Assembly: GCA_002773655.1 (NCBI GenBank)
Contig: PFAR01000016.1
Span: forward strand, 1-7,871
Reading direction: 5' to 3'
DNA from: Candidatus Falkowbacteria bacterium CG10_big_fil_rev_8_21_14_0_10_43_10
GTDB taxonomy: Bacteria; Patescibacteriota; Patescibacteriia; Patescibacteriales; XYC2-FULL-47-12
DNA: 7,871 nucleotides
Shown here: positions 1 to 4,837 of the stretch, one piece after another
Layout of the letters: every line of letters starts with the position of its first letter
Numbering within the stretch: the first letter of the stretch is position 1
The notes under the pieces: generated by a model
What the model was told of the DNA's origin: nothing
Seen by the model: only the letters and a program-made list of their open reading frames with translations
Databases searched by the model: none
Made by a program: the position numbers and the translations under genes

Positions 1-1
1 C

Positions 2-79
2 CTAAAAAAATATTCAAAGTTCGCAGTCCGGATTTTCGTCAAAAAAGGTTCGAACATCAATCAAAAACGACCGCAATAA
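2..79 (+). CDS. Possible C-terminal end of an upstream gene (partial, unrecognised)
   Basis: This frame is open from the left edge for 25 codons and stops at TAA 77-79, two bases before a strong terminator stem. It would end in the basic tail VKKGSNINQKRPQ. A stop directly before a terminator is what the end of a real gene looks like. The piece is too short to identify, and no motif is visible. The neighbouring frame (the smpB frame) is also open to the window edge, so openness alone proves little. The position relative to the terminator is the main support. Confidence 0.35.
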   Translation, partial: LKKYSKFAVRIFVKKGSNINQKRPQ

Positions 80-80
80 T

Positions 81-107
81 AAAAAGAGGGTTAAAATCCC
101 TCTTTTT
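81..107 (+). terminator. Intrinsic terminator upstream of smpB
   Basis: A perfect 10-bp stem (AAAAAGAGGG at 81-90, CCCTCTTTTT at 98-107) surrounds a 7-nt loop. The 3' arm itself ends in a T-run. It fits a rho-independent terminator for the gene ending near position 79. It has an A-tract on the 5' side and could also work on the opposite strand. Confidence 0.82.
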
Positions 108-120
108 ATTTATGAATTTG

Positions 121-126
121 TATAGT
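121..126 (+). promoter_or_regulatory. Candidate -10 box for smpB
   Basis: TATAGT matches the sigma70 -10 consensus at five of six positions and lies just downstream of the terminator, where smpB needs its own promoter. Transcription would begin near 132-134, only about 5-7 nt before the preferred ATG at 139. No convincing -35 hexamer lies at the right spacing, so this is tentative. Confidence 0.35.
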
Positions 127-138
127 ATCATAAACAAT

Positions 139-603
139 ATGCCAACTTACGCGATTAACAAACGAGCGAATTTTGACTATCAAATATCGGATAAATACGA
201 AGCCGGCATTGTTTTTGCCGGCTATGAGGTTAAATCCGTTAAAACCGGGCATATCAGCTTAAAAGAAGCTTTTGTCACCCTTAAAAGGAAAGCTGGCCAC
301 GGGCTGCCGGACGCTTATCTGACTAATTGCCATATTCCGCTTTATAAGCACGCCGGAAAAATGCCGGATTATGAACCGGCCAGGTCGAGAAAATTATTAA
401 TAAAAAAAATTGAAATTCGCCAGTTGATAGGCAAGACTAAAGAAAAAGGCTTGACATTAGTGCCGATTAGAGTGTATAATAAAGGCAGCTTGATTAAACT
501 GGAATTCGGCGTTGGCAAGGGAAAAAAGAAAATAGATAAGAGGGAAAATATAAAGAAAAGGGAAACGGAAAGAAGAATACAAAAATTGCAAAAACAATAC
601 TAG
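139..603 (+). CDS. smpB: SsrA-binding protein SmpB
   Basis: SmpB is the small RNA-binding partner of tmRNA. It mimics part of a tRNA and delivers alanyl-tmRNA to ribosomes stalled on broken mRNAs. The sequence shows the family pattern from end to end: NKRANFDY near the N terminus, the central EAGIVFAGYEVKSVKTG and HIPLYKHAG segments, then LVPIRVYNKG, and a basic tail containing GKGKKKIDKRENIKKRE that is disordered in solution and helical on the ribosome. I chose the ATG at 139 (154 residues, the usual family length). The in-frame ATG at 112 adds nine residues that match nothing in the family and starts only five bases after the terminator stem. No Shine-Dalgarno site precedes either start. 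The gene for its RNA partner, ssrA, lies about 190 nt downstream, which supports the call. Confidence 0.96.
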   Translation: MPTYAINKRANFDYQISDKYEAGIVFAGYEVKSVKTGHISLKEAFVTLKRKAGHGLPDAYLTNCHIPLYKHAGKMPDYEPARSRKLLIKKIEIRQLIGKTKEKGLTLVPIRVYNKGSLIKLEFGVGKGKKKIDKRENIKKRETERRIQKLQKQY

Positions 604-605
604 CG

Positions 606-642
606 TACTCTTTATAATAATCCCCCGGGGTAGGGTATTTTT
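606..642 (+). terminator. Weak terminator-like structure after smpB
   Basis: TACTC (606-610) can pair with GGGTA (633-637, one G-T pair) around a C/G-rich core, CCCCCGGGG at 622-630, followed by a T5 run (638-642). The stem is short and the geometry poor. It may slow or end smpB transcription, but read-through into ssrA is equally possible. Confidence 0.3.
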
Positions 643-650
643 AAAATAAT

Positions 651-775
651 AAATTCCAAGTACCAAATACCAAAAAAATTCTAAATTATAAAATTCAAAC
701 CATAAAAATATTTTTAGAATTTATAATTTAAGATTTGTGATTTCTTTGTTATTTGGGATTTGATATTTGGAATTT
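651..775. repeat. AT-rich palindromic intergenic element between smpB and ssrA
   Basis: This noncoding stretch is one large imperfect palindrome. Its ends are a perfect 9-bp inverted repeat (AAATTCCAA at 651-659, TTGGAATTT at 767-775). Inside, TAAATTATAAA (682-692) pairs with TTTATAATTTA (720-730), and the centre is AAAAATATTTTT (704-715). The arms are built from short words of the type CAAATA and AAATTC. The spacer after tRNA-Leu uses the same words and shares the 13-mer AAATTCTAAATTA. A TATAAT at 722-727 could be a -10 box for ssrA, but no -35 is evident. No protein is encoded here. It may be a member of a genome-wide repeat family. Confidence 0.7.
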
Positions 776-794
776 ACTTCGGCTGCGCCGAAGT
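776..794 (+). other. GC-rich perfect hairpin just upstream of tmRNA
   Basis: ACTTCGGC (776-783) and GCCGAAGT (787-794) form a perfect 8-bp stem with a 3-nt loop, ending two bases before the predicted mature 5' end of tmRNA. No T-run follows, so it is not a standard terminator. It could mark the precursor for 5' processing or be the edge of the adjoining AT-rich repeat element. Its function is inferred only. Confidence 0.55.
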
Positions 795-796
795 CG

Positions 797-1185
797 GGGG
801 ATGCCAGGCTTCGATGGCATGTATATTTTATAATAAGCAGGGCGAGCAATGCTATTTGCGCTCGTTAATCCGATAATAGCAATTACAAGTGCAAAAAACG
901 TACTTGCAAAAGTAAAGGCTGCTTTCAGCATGCCGACTTTTGCCACTGTTGCCGCTTAAAACCGGCAGCCATCCGAACCGGCGACACCTGTTAGCCGGAT
1001 CTCGGGTGTCATCTTAGCAGGTTAGGCTTGTTGGTCCGCGTTCGCCGGCAAGTTAAAACTTCTGAACGCTAGCTTATGCGGATTTTGTTCTGTTTTAACC
1101 GCGTAAGTTAAGACAAAACAGAAATAATCCTGTAAACTTATTATGGAATGCCTGTCAGACGCGAGTTCGATTCTCGCCATCTCCA
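797..1185 (+). ncRNA. ssrA: Transfer-messenger RNA (tmRNA), one-piece
   Basis: tmRNA rescues stalled ribosomes and tags the unfinished protein for proteolysis. The tRNA-like part is clear. The acceptor strands GGGGATG (797-803) and CATCTCC (1178-1184) pair with a G-U at the third pair, the alanine identity signal. The 5' side carries GGCTTCGATGG, and the T arm is GCGAG-TTCGATT-CTCGC (1161-1177). Four H-type pseudoknots can be drawn: PK1 843-847/860-864 with 850-856/875-881; PK2 971-975/996-1000 with 983-988/1005-1010; PK3 1027-1034/1045-1052 with 1038-1043/1064-1069; PK4 1088-1096/1115-1123 with 1104-1109/1135-1140. Helix P2 includes 816-820/1148-1152. The 389-nt length is normal. The 3' CCA is not encoded. 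No terminator follows, so the 3' end probably needs processing. Confidence 0.95.
891..959 (+). other. tmRNA tag-peptide reading frame (22 residues plus stop)
   Basis: The proposed resume codon is GCA at 891, nine bases after pseudoknot 1 ends and preceded by ACAAGT, which resembles the conserved bases before tmRNA resume codons. The frame starts AKNVLAKVKA, continues AFSMP, and ends TFATVAA before TAA at 957. The first residue is alanine, as charged on tmRNA, and the last two are Ala-Ala, the usual protease signal. The tag is long (22 residues against about ten in E. coli), carries three lysines and is otherwise largely hydrophobic. It ends VAA instead of the common LAA. The stop lies just before the pseudoknot-2 region, as expected. 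Confidence 0.85.
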
Positions 1186-1196
1186 CTTACATATAT

Positions 1197-1202
1197 TATA
1201 AT
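1197..1202 (+). promoter_or_regulatory. Candidate -10 box for infC
   Basis: A perfect TATAAT lies between the tmRNA 3' end and the infC ATG at 1208. A start 6-8 bases downstream would fall on or next to the ATG and give a leaderless infC mRNA. There is no matching -35, because that region is the tmRNA T arm and acceptor. The box could therefore be chance in an AT-rich gap, with infC co-transcribed with tmRNA. Confidence 0.35.
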
Positions 1203-1207
1203 AGAAT

Positions 1208-1768
1208 ATGCGCCGTACCTATAGACGACCAAAGCCAAAACCAAAAATGGATTTTTACCGGATAAACGAACAAATTCGCGTTCCGGTTGTTCAGGTTATC
1301 GGCGATGAAGGGGAGCAGCTGGGAGAAATGCCGACCGCTAAAGCGCTACAAATGGCGCGGGAACAAGAGCTTGATTTAGTTGAAGTTTCCCCTAAAGCCC
1401 AGCTGCCGGTGGCGAAAATAACCGACTATGGCCGGATGAAATATCAAAAGGAAAAACAAATCCATAAACAGAAAGCCAGCCAGAAAAAAATTGAAGTCAA
1501 AGATGTCCGCCTATCATTGAGAATCAGCTCCCACGATATGGAAATGCGGTTAAACCAAGCCACTAAATTTTTTGAAAAAGGGCATAAATTAAAAGTTGAA
1601 ATTATCCTAAAGGGACGGGAAAAGCAGCACTGGGGGAAAGCGGTTGAAATTGTAAAAAATTTTATTGCCAAGCTGAAAGAGAATAAACAATTTAACTTAA
1701 TCGAGGAGCAAGGTTTGACAAGACAGCAAAATGGATTTAATATAATACTCGTTAATAAAAAAGATTAA
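1208..1768 (+). CDS. infC: Translation initiation factor IF-3
   Basis: IF-3 binds the 30S subunit, keeps it apart from 50S and checks the start codon and initiator tRNA. Both domains are visible. The N domain spans about residues 15-85, with FYRINEQIRVPVVQVI, GEQLGEMPTAKALQMA, the signature DLVEVSPKAQLPVAKITDYG, and a lysine-rich linker (MKYQKEKQ onward). The C domain spans about 95-184, with KDVRLSLRISSHDMEMRL, FFEKGHKLKVEIILKGRE and the final strand NGFNIILV. The 186-residue length is normal. I kept the ATG at 1208 because the short basic head (RRTYRRPKPKPK) is typical of IF-3 proteins with an N-terminal tail. The alternative ATG at 1247 would also leave the whole domain. The start is a plain ATG, not the AUU used for autoregulation in E. 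coli. It begins 22 nt after tmRNA, leaving no room for an L20-type leader. rpmI follows after 10 nt. Confidence 0.97.
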   Translation: MRRTYRRPKPKPKMDFYRINEQIRVPVVQVIGDEGEQLGEMPTAKALQMAREQELDLVEVSPKAQLPVAKITDYGRMKYQKEKQIHKQKASQKKIEVKDVRLSLRISSHDMEMRLNQATKFFEKGHKLKVEIILKGREKQHWGKAVEIVKNFIAKLKENKQFNLIEEQGLTRQQNGFNIILVNKKD

Positions 1769-1778
1769 ATATAAAATT

Positions 1779-1982
1779 ATGCCGAAGATAAAAACGCATA
1801 AAGCAACCGCTAAAAGGTTCAAAATAAAGAAAAAAAGCAATAAAATATTAAAGAGAAAAACAGGGCAGGGCCATTTTAACAGCCGCGAGCGGGGCAAAAC
1901 CACGCGCCAAAAAAGGCTGGATGTTACTATATCTAAAACTTTAAGTAAAACTATTAAAAAACTAATGCCTTATAGTAAATAA
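1779..1982 (+). CDS. rpmI: 50S ribosomal protein L35 (bL35)
   Basis: L35 is a small basic protein of the large ribosomal subunit. The 67-residue sequence opens with the family hallmark MPKIKTHKATAKRFK, continues through a lysine/arginine-rich middle (KILKRKTGQGHFNSRERGKTTRQKR), and ends in LMPYSK, matching the usual C-terminal LLPY. Length and motif order are standard. It lies 10 nt after infC and 84 nt before rplT, the classic infC-rpmI-rplT order, so co-transcription is likely. The start is preceded by AAATATAAAATT, with no Shine-Dalgarno motif. Confidence 0.96.
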   Translation: MPKIKTHKATAKRFKIKKKSNKILKRKTGQGHFNSRERGKTTRQKRLDVTISKTLSKTIKKLMPYSK

Positions 1983-2066
1983 AAATAAAAAATGACGGCT
2001 AAAAATTTAAGAAAACTTTTTTCACTTTACACTGTTGTTATTCATTTTTAATTTTGAATTATCTTT

Positions 2067-2411
2067 ATGCCTAGAGTAAAACGAGGAACCACTCATACAA
2101 AAAAAAGACGCAAACTGCTTAAAAGCGTGAAAGGATACAAATGGGGCCGAAAAAATTTAATCCGCCTCGCTAAAACCGCCTCCACTAAGGGAGGGGCGCA
2201 CGCTTTTGCCGACCGGCGGAAGAAAAAAAGCGATTTTAGAAGCCTCTGGCAGATTAAAATAAGCGCTTTTGCCAAAGAGAACGGATTATCATACTCAAAA
2301 TTAATTTATCAGCTCAGACAGGGCAAGATTGAATTAGACCGCAAAATATTAGCCGACTTGGCAGTTAATAATAAAAAATTGCTGGCTGACATAATTGCCA
2401 AACTAAAATAA
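2067..2411 (+). CDS. rplT: 50S ribosomal protein L20 (bL20)
   Basis: L20 binds 23S rRNA early in 50S assembly and in several bacteria represses its own operon. The 114-residue sequence shows the long basic N-terminal helix (MPRVKRGTTHTKKRRKLLKS, then KGYKWGRKN), the segment FADRRKKKSDFRSLWQIKI, and the conserved globular part ENGLSYSKLIYQLRQG followed by IELDRKILADLAV. The length is normal. The 84-nt spacer before it is AT-rich and contains a possible long-range stem (AAAAATGA 1988-1995 with TCATTTTT 2042-2049). I see no copy of the known L20 leader fold there or before infC, so autoregulation cannot be claimed. secG starts four bases after the stop. Confidence 0.96.
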   Translation: MPRVKRGTTHTKKRRKLLKSVKGYKWGRKNLIRLAKTASTKGGAHAFADRRKKKSDFRSLWQIKISAFAKENGLSYSKLIYQLRQGKIELDRKILADLAVNNKKLLADIIAKLK

Positions 2412-2415
2412 TAAG

Positions 2416-2634
2416 ATGAATATCTTAACTGTGCTACAAACTATAATCGCGGTGGCTTTAATAATCGTGATTCTTCTGCAACAGCGCGGCGCTGGCTTAG
2501 GCGGCGTCTTTGGCGGCGGAGACTCATCCAATGTCTTTAACACTAAAAGAGGCGTTGAAAAAACTTTATTCCGCGCGACTATCATGCTGGCCGCGATCTT
2601 CATTATTTTAGCTCTGGCTAATGTACTTTTATAA
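2416..2634 (+). CDS. secG: Protein translocase subunit SecG
   Basis: SecG is the small membrane subunit of the SecYEG channel and assists SecA-driven protein export. The 72-residue sequence has the family layout: a first membrane helix (about residues 4-21, VLQTIIAVALIIVILLQQ), a short glycine-rich loop (RGAGLGGVFGGGDSSNVFNTKRG), and a second helix (about 52-71, FRATIMLAAIFIILALANV). The QQRGAGLG and FGGG pieces at the end of helix 1 are diagnostic. It lies four bases behind rplT and is probably translated from the same mRNA. In Firmicutes secG often sits beside rnr, smpB and ssrA; here smpB and ssrA are also nearby, but separated from it by infC-rpmI-rplT. Confidence 0.94.
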   Translation: MNILTVLQTIIAVALIIVILLQQRGAGLGGVFGGGDSSNVFNTKRGVEKTLFRATIMLAAIFIILALANVLL

Positions 2635-2641
2635 ATACTTT

Positions 2642-2655
2642 TATACTCTTATAAA
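2642..2655 (+). promoter_or_regulatory. Candidate -10 boxes before the binding-protein gene
   Basis: Two -10-like hexamers, TATACT (2642-2647) and TATAAA (2650-2655), fill the 23-nt gap between secG and the GTG at 2658. Starting from the first would give a leader of only a few bases. No -35 is evident upstream, where the DNA is the end of secG, so read-through from secG is an equal possibility. Confidence 0.25.
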
Positions 2656-2657
2656 AC

Positions 2658-4598
2658 GTGTCTGAACCCACTTCCCAAAATTTATCTCCTGGCTCAAAAA
2701 TGAAAAAAAAATACAACATTTATAAAAATAAATGTGTTTTATTTTTAAAAAAAACGCTGGTCATCGGAAAAAAAAAGCGGGGAATTAACGCGGACAAAAA
2801 ATTGATATTTTCCCTCAACAAATCAAAAATGCCGAACTGGGACCAATTAAAATACATCAGCCATTTTCTTTCCCGGCAAGAGAGAAAAATTATTCAATTA
2901 TGCGTAGTAGTTATATTAATAAGCTTGGCTTTTTTAAGTGTTTTTTTTTATCGGGATCATATTAAGCTGGCGCCGGCAAGAGGGGGTAGCTACACCGAGG
3001 TTCTGACCGGGAGCCCTAAATTTATCAATCCGCTTTATGATTCAATTAACACCGTGGACAGCGATATTGTTTCTTTAGTCTACTCCGGGTTGCTGAAAAA
3101 AAATAAAGATAGCGAGCTGGTCCCTGATTTGGCGGAAAAATTTGAAATAAGCGAAGACCAGCGCGTTTATACTTTTTACCTGAAAAAAAATATCTATTGG
3201 CACGACGACAGCCCTTTTACGGCTAATGACGTCTTTTTCACTTTTAAGGCGATAGATGATGTTGAATATAAAAGTCCCCTAAAATCAAGCTTTGACGGCG
3301 TGGAAATACAAAGAACCGAAGACGACGGAGTAATAAAATTTATTTTAAATGAGCCTTACGCCGCCTTTCTTGAACTGCTGACTGTTGGAATTCTGCCGTC
3401 CGAAATTTGGCAGCAGATTCCTCCAAAAGCCGCCAATCTGGCTGATTTAAATCTAAAGCCGATCGGAACCGGGCCGTATAAATTTAAATCCCTGACCAAA
3501 GACAAAGCTGGCAATATTAAATCATATGAACTTGAGGTAAATAAAAAATATTTTGGCAGCCGGCCGTATATTGAAAATATTGTTTTTAAATTCGCCCCCA
3601 GTTTTGAAGACGGCCTAACTATGCTGGCTGACGGCCGGGCGGAAGGAATTGATTTTCTGCCCAAGGAATATGAAGAAAGAGTCGCCGCCAAAGACACCTA
3701 CAATCATTATTATCTGTCCCAGCCCCAATTTACCGCCCTGTTTTTTAACCAAAACAAGCTTGGTGCCCTAAGCGATAAAAGAATTAAGCAAGCGCTGGCC
3801 TACTCAATCGATAAGCAAACCATCACCGCTTCTTTGCCCCATGCCCGCTTTATTGACAGCGCCATATTGCCGATGTTCAAAGACTACTTTAACGATGACA
3901 TTGATAAATATGGTTTTAATTTAAAAAAAGCGGAAGATCTCCTGGATAACGCCGGCTGGGGAAAAATAAAAGTTGAAGAAATAAAAAATAATGAGGGAAG
4001 TGAAGCAGAGGGCGGCGAAGGAAGCACGGAAGAGCAGAAACCGGAGATTGAAGCGGGAACCTGGAGAAAAAAGGGCGGGGAATTCTTAACCGTAAATATC
4101 ACCACGGTCAAACAGGCGGATACTGTTAAAACGGCTAAATTAATTAAGGAATCCTGGGAAAAATTAAACATTAAAGTAAATTTAAATGTGATTCCAGCCC
4201 AGCAAATACAAGGGGAGATAATCAAGCCGAGAAATTACCAAATATTGCTTTATGGGATTATTTTAGGCTCCGACCCGGACCAATATCCGTTTTGGCATTC
4301 ATCCCAAATCGGCCCGAGCGGCCTAAATCTGGCAAATTACAACAATAAAACCGCTGACGCTCTTTTGGAAGACGGGCGCATTACCAACAATAAAGAGATC
4401 CGGCAGGAAAAATATAAAGAATTCCAAAAAATTATCGCTCAGGATCTACCGGCAATATTTCTCTACAGCCAGCGGTACTCATATTTGAACTCAAATAAAA
4501 TTAAAGGTTTTGATACTTCCAATATTACGGTCCCGTCAGACCGTTTCAACAATATAACCAATTGGTATATTAAGACTAGAAAAAAAATAGTCTGGTAG
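2658..4598 (+). CDS. ABC-type peptide/solute-binding protein, family 5 (OppA/DppA-like), membrane-anchored
   Basis: Family-5 proteins bind oligopeptides, nickel or other solutes outside the cell and pass them to an ABC permease. Visible hallmarks include SPKFINPLYDS (about 119-129), VYSGLLKK, LVPDLAEKFEISED, the signature YTFYLKKNIYWHDDSPFTANDV (written 171-192, in two parts here: YTFYLKKNIYW and HDDSPFTANDV), PIGTGPYKFK (268-277), KRIKQALAYSIDK (374-386), LLDNAGWG (428-435) and the C-terminal FQKIIAQDLPAIFLYS. One membrane helix (about 78-98) follows a lysine-rich cytoplasmic head; there is no lipobox cysteine. An acidic insert (about 446-466) interrupts the usual link after the AGWG motif. 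The GTG start is uncertain: ATG at 2700 or 2829 would shorten the head, though DKKLIFSLNKSKMPNW looks like part of the protein. No permease or ATPase gene is in the window, so the substrate is unknown. Confidence 0.9.
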   Translation: MSEPTSQNLSPGSKMKKKYNIYKNKCVLFLKKTLVIGKKKRGINADKKLIFSLNKSKMPNWDQLKYISHFLSRQERKIIQLCVVVILISLAFLSVFFYRDHIKLAPARGGSYTEVLTGSPKFINPLYDSINTVDSDIVSLVYSGLLKKNKDSELVPDLAEKFEISEDQRVYTFYLKKNIYWHDDSPFTANDVFFTFKAIDDVEYKSPLKSSFDGVEIQRTEDDGVIKFILNEPYAAFLELLTVGILPSEIWQQIPPKAANLADLNLKPIGTGPYKFKSLTKDKAGNIKSYELEVNKKYFGSRPYIENIVFKFAPSFEDGLTMLADGRAEGIDFLPKEYEERVAAKDTYNHYYLSQPQFTALFFNQNKLGALSDKRIKQALAYSIDKQTITASLPHARFIDSAILPMFKDYFNDDIDKYGFNLKKAEDLLDNAGWGKIKVEEIKNNEGSEAEGGEGSTEEQKPEIEAGTWRKKGGEFLTVNITTVKQADTVKTAKLIKESWEKLNIKVNLNVIPAQQIQGEIIKPRNYQILLYGIILGSDPDQYPFWHSSQIGPSGLNLANYNNKTADALLEDGRITNNKEIRQEKYKEFQKIIAQDLPAIFLYSQRYSYLNSNKIKGFDTSNITVPSDRFNNITNWYIKTRKKIVW

Positions 4599-4604
4599 CC
4601 GCAT

Positions 4605-4688
4605 GGGGATGTGGCGGAATTGGTAGACGCGCTAGCTTCAGGAGCTAGTGGTAGCAATACCGTGAGAGTCCGAGTCTCTCCATCCCCA
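4605..4688 (+). tRNA. tRNA-Leu (anticodon CAG)
   Basis: The cloverleaf is complete: acceptor GGGGATG (4605-4611) with CATCCCC (4681-4687), D arm with GAATTGGTAGAC, anticodon stem CTAGC/GCTAG (4632-4636, 4644-4648) with loop TTCAGGA, anticodon CAG at 4639-4641, and T stem GAGAG/CTCTC (4664-4668, 4676-4680). The long variable arm (GGTA-GCAA-TACC) marks a class II tRNA, and the anticodon reads leucine codon CUG. The discriminator base is A4688. CCA is not encoded, so a CCA-adding enzyme is needed. The T loop reads TCCGAGT, with C instead of the near-universal T at position 55. The gene begins six bases after the binding-protein stop without a visible promoter, so co-transcription is likely. A T6 run (4690-4695) follows. 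Confidence 0.96.
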
Positions 4689-4708
4689 CTTTTTTCAAAT
4701 TATAAAAC

Positions 4709-4821
4709 TCAAATATCAAACAACAAATAAATTCTAAATTACAAATAATAAATTCTAAGCTAATTTTGGTTATTTGAATTTTAAATTTATAATTTTTTTA
4801 TTTTTTGTATTTTGTTATTTG
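4709..4821. repeat. AT-rich inverted-repeat spacer between tRNA-Leu and RNase J
   Basis: This gap is made of short words (CAAATATCAAA, CAACAAATAAATTC, TAAATTACAAA) on the left and their approximate reverse complements on the right (GAATTTTAAATTTATAA, then TTGTTATTTG). CAAATA at 4710-4715 mirrors TATTTG at 4816-4821. AAATTCTAAATTA (4729-4741) is identical to 677-689 in the spacer before ssrA. The arms pair less well than in that element. No coding potential is evident. The two spacers look like diverged members of one intergenic repeat family. Confidence 0.6.
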
Positions 4822-4837
4822 CCACTTAACTATAAAT

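Noticed and set aside
112..138. Upstream ATG start for smpB, and the smpB frame open to the window edge
   Set aside because: The extra residues (MNLYSIINN) match nothing in SmpB. The upstream frame runs through a strong terminator stem, so its openness is most likely chance.
651..775. Insertion sequence or CRISPR-like array
   Set aside because: There is no transposase and no regularly spaced identical repeat. The symmetry is that of a single palindrome.
749..946. An open frame on the minus strand crossing the ssrA 5' half
   Set aside because: It lies antisense to a well-supported tmRNA and the flanking repeat and has no recognisable protein features.
1983..2066. Possible L20-binding regulatory leader between rpmI and rplT
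   Set aside because: Only one weak long-range stem can be drawn, and nothing resembles the known L20 leader fold. It is an ordinary AT-rich spacer as far as I can see.
3356..4225. Two minus-strand open frames of 113 codons inside the binding-protein gene
   Set aside because: The plus-strand frame has clear family motifs throughout. The reverse frames are by-products of its codon use.
4574..4592. GACTA/TAGTC hairpin with an A-rich loop at the end of the binding-protein gene
   Set aside because: The stem is only 5 bp and no T-run follows. It is coding sequence and leads straight into tRNA-Leu.
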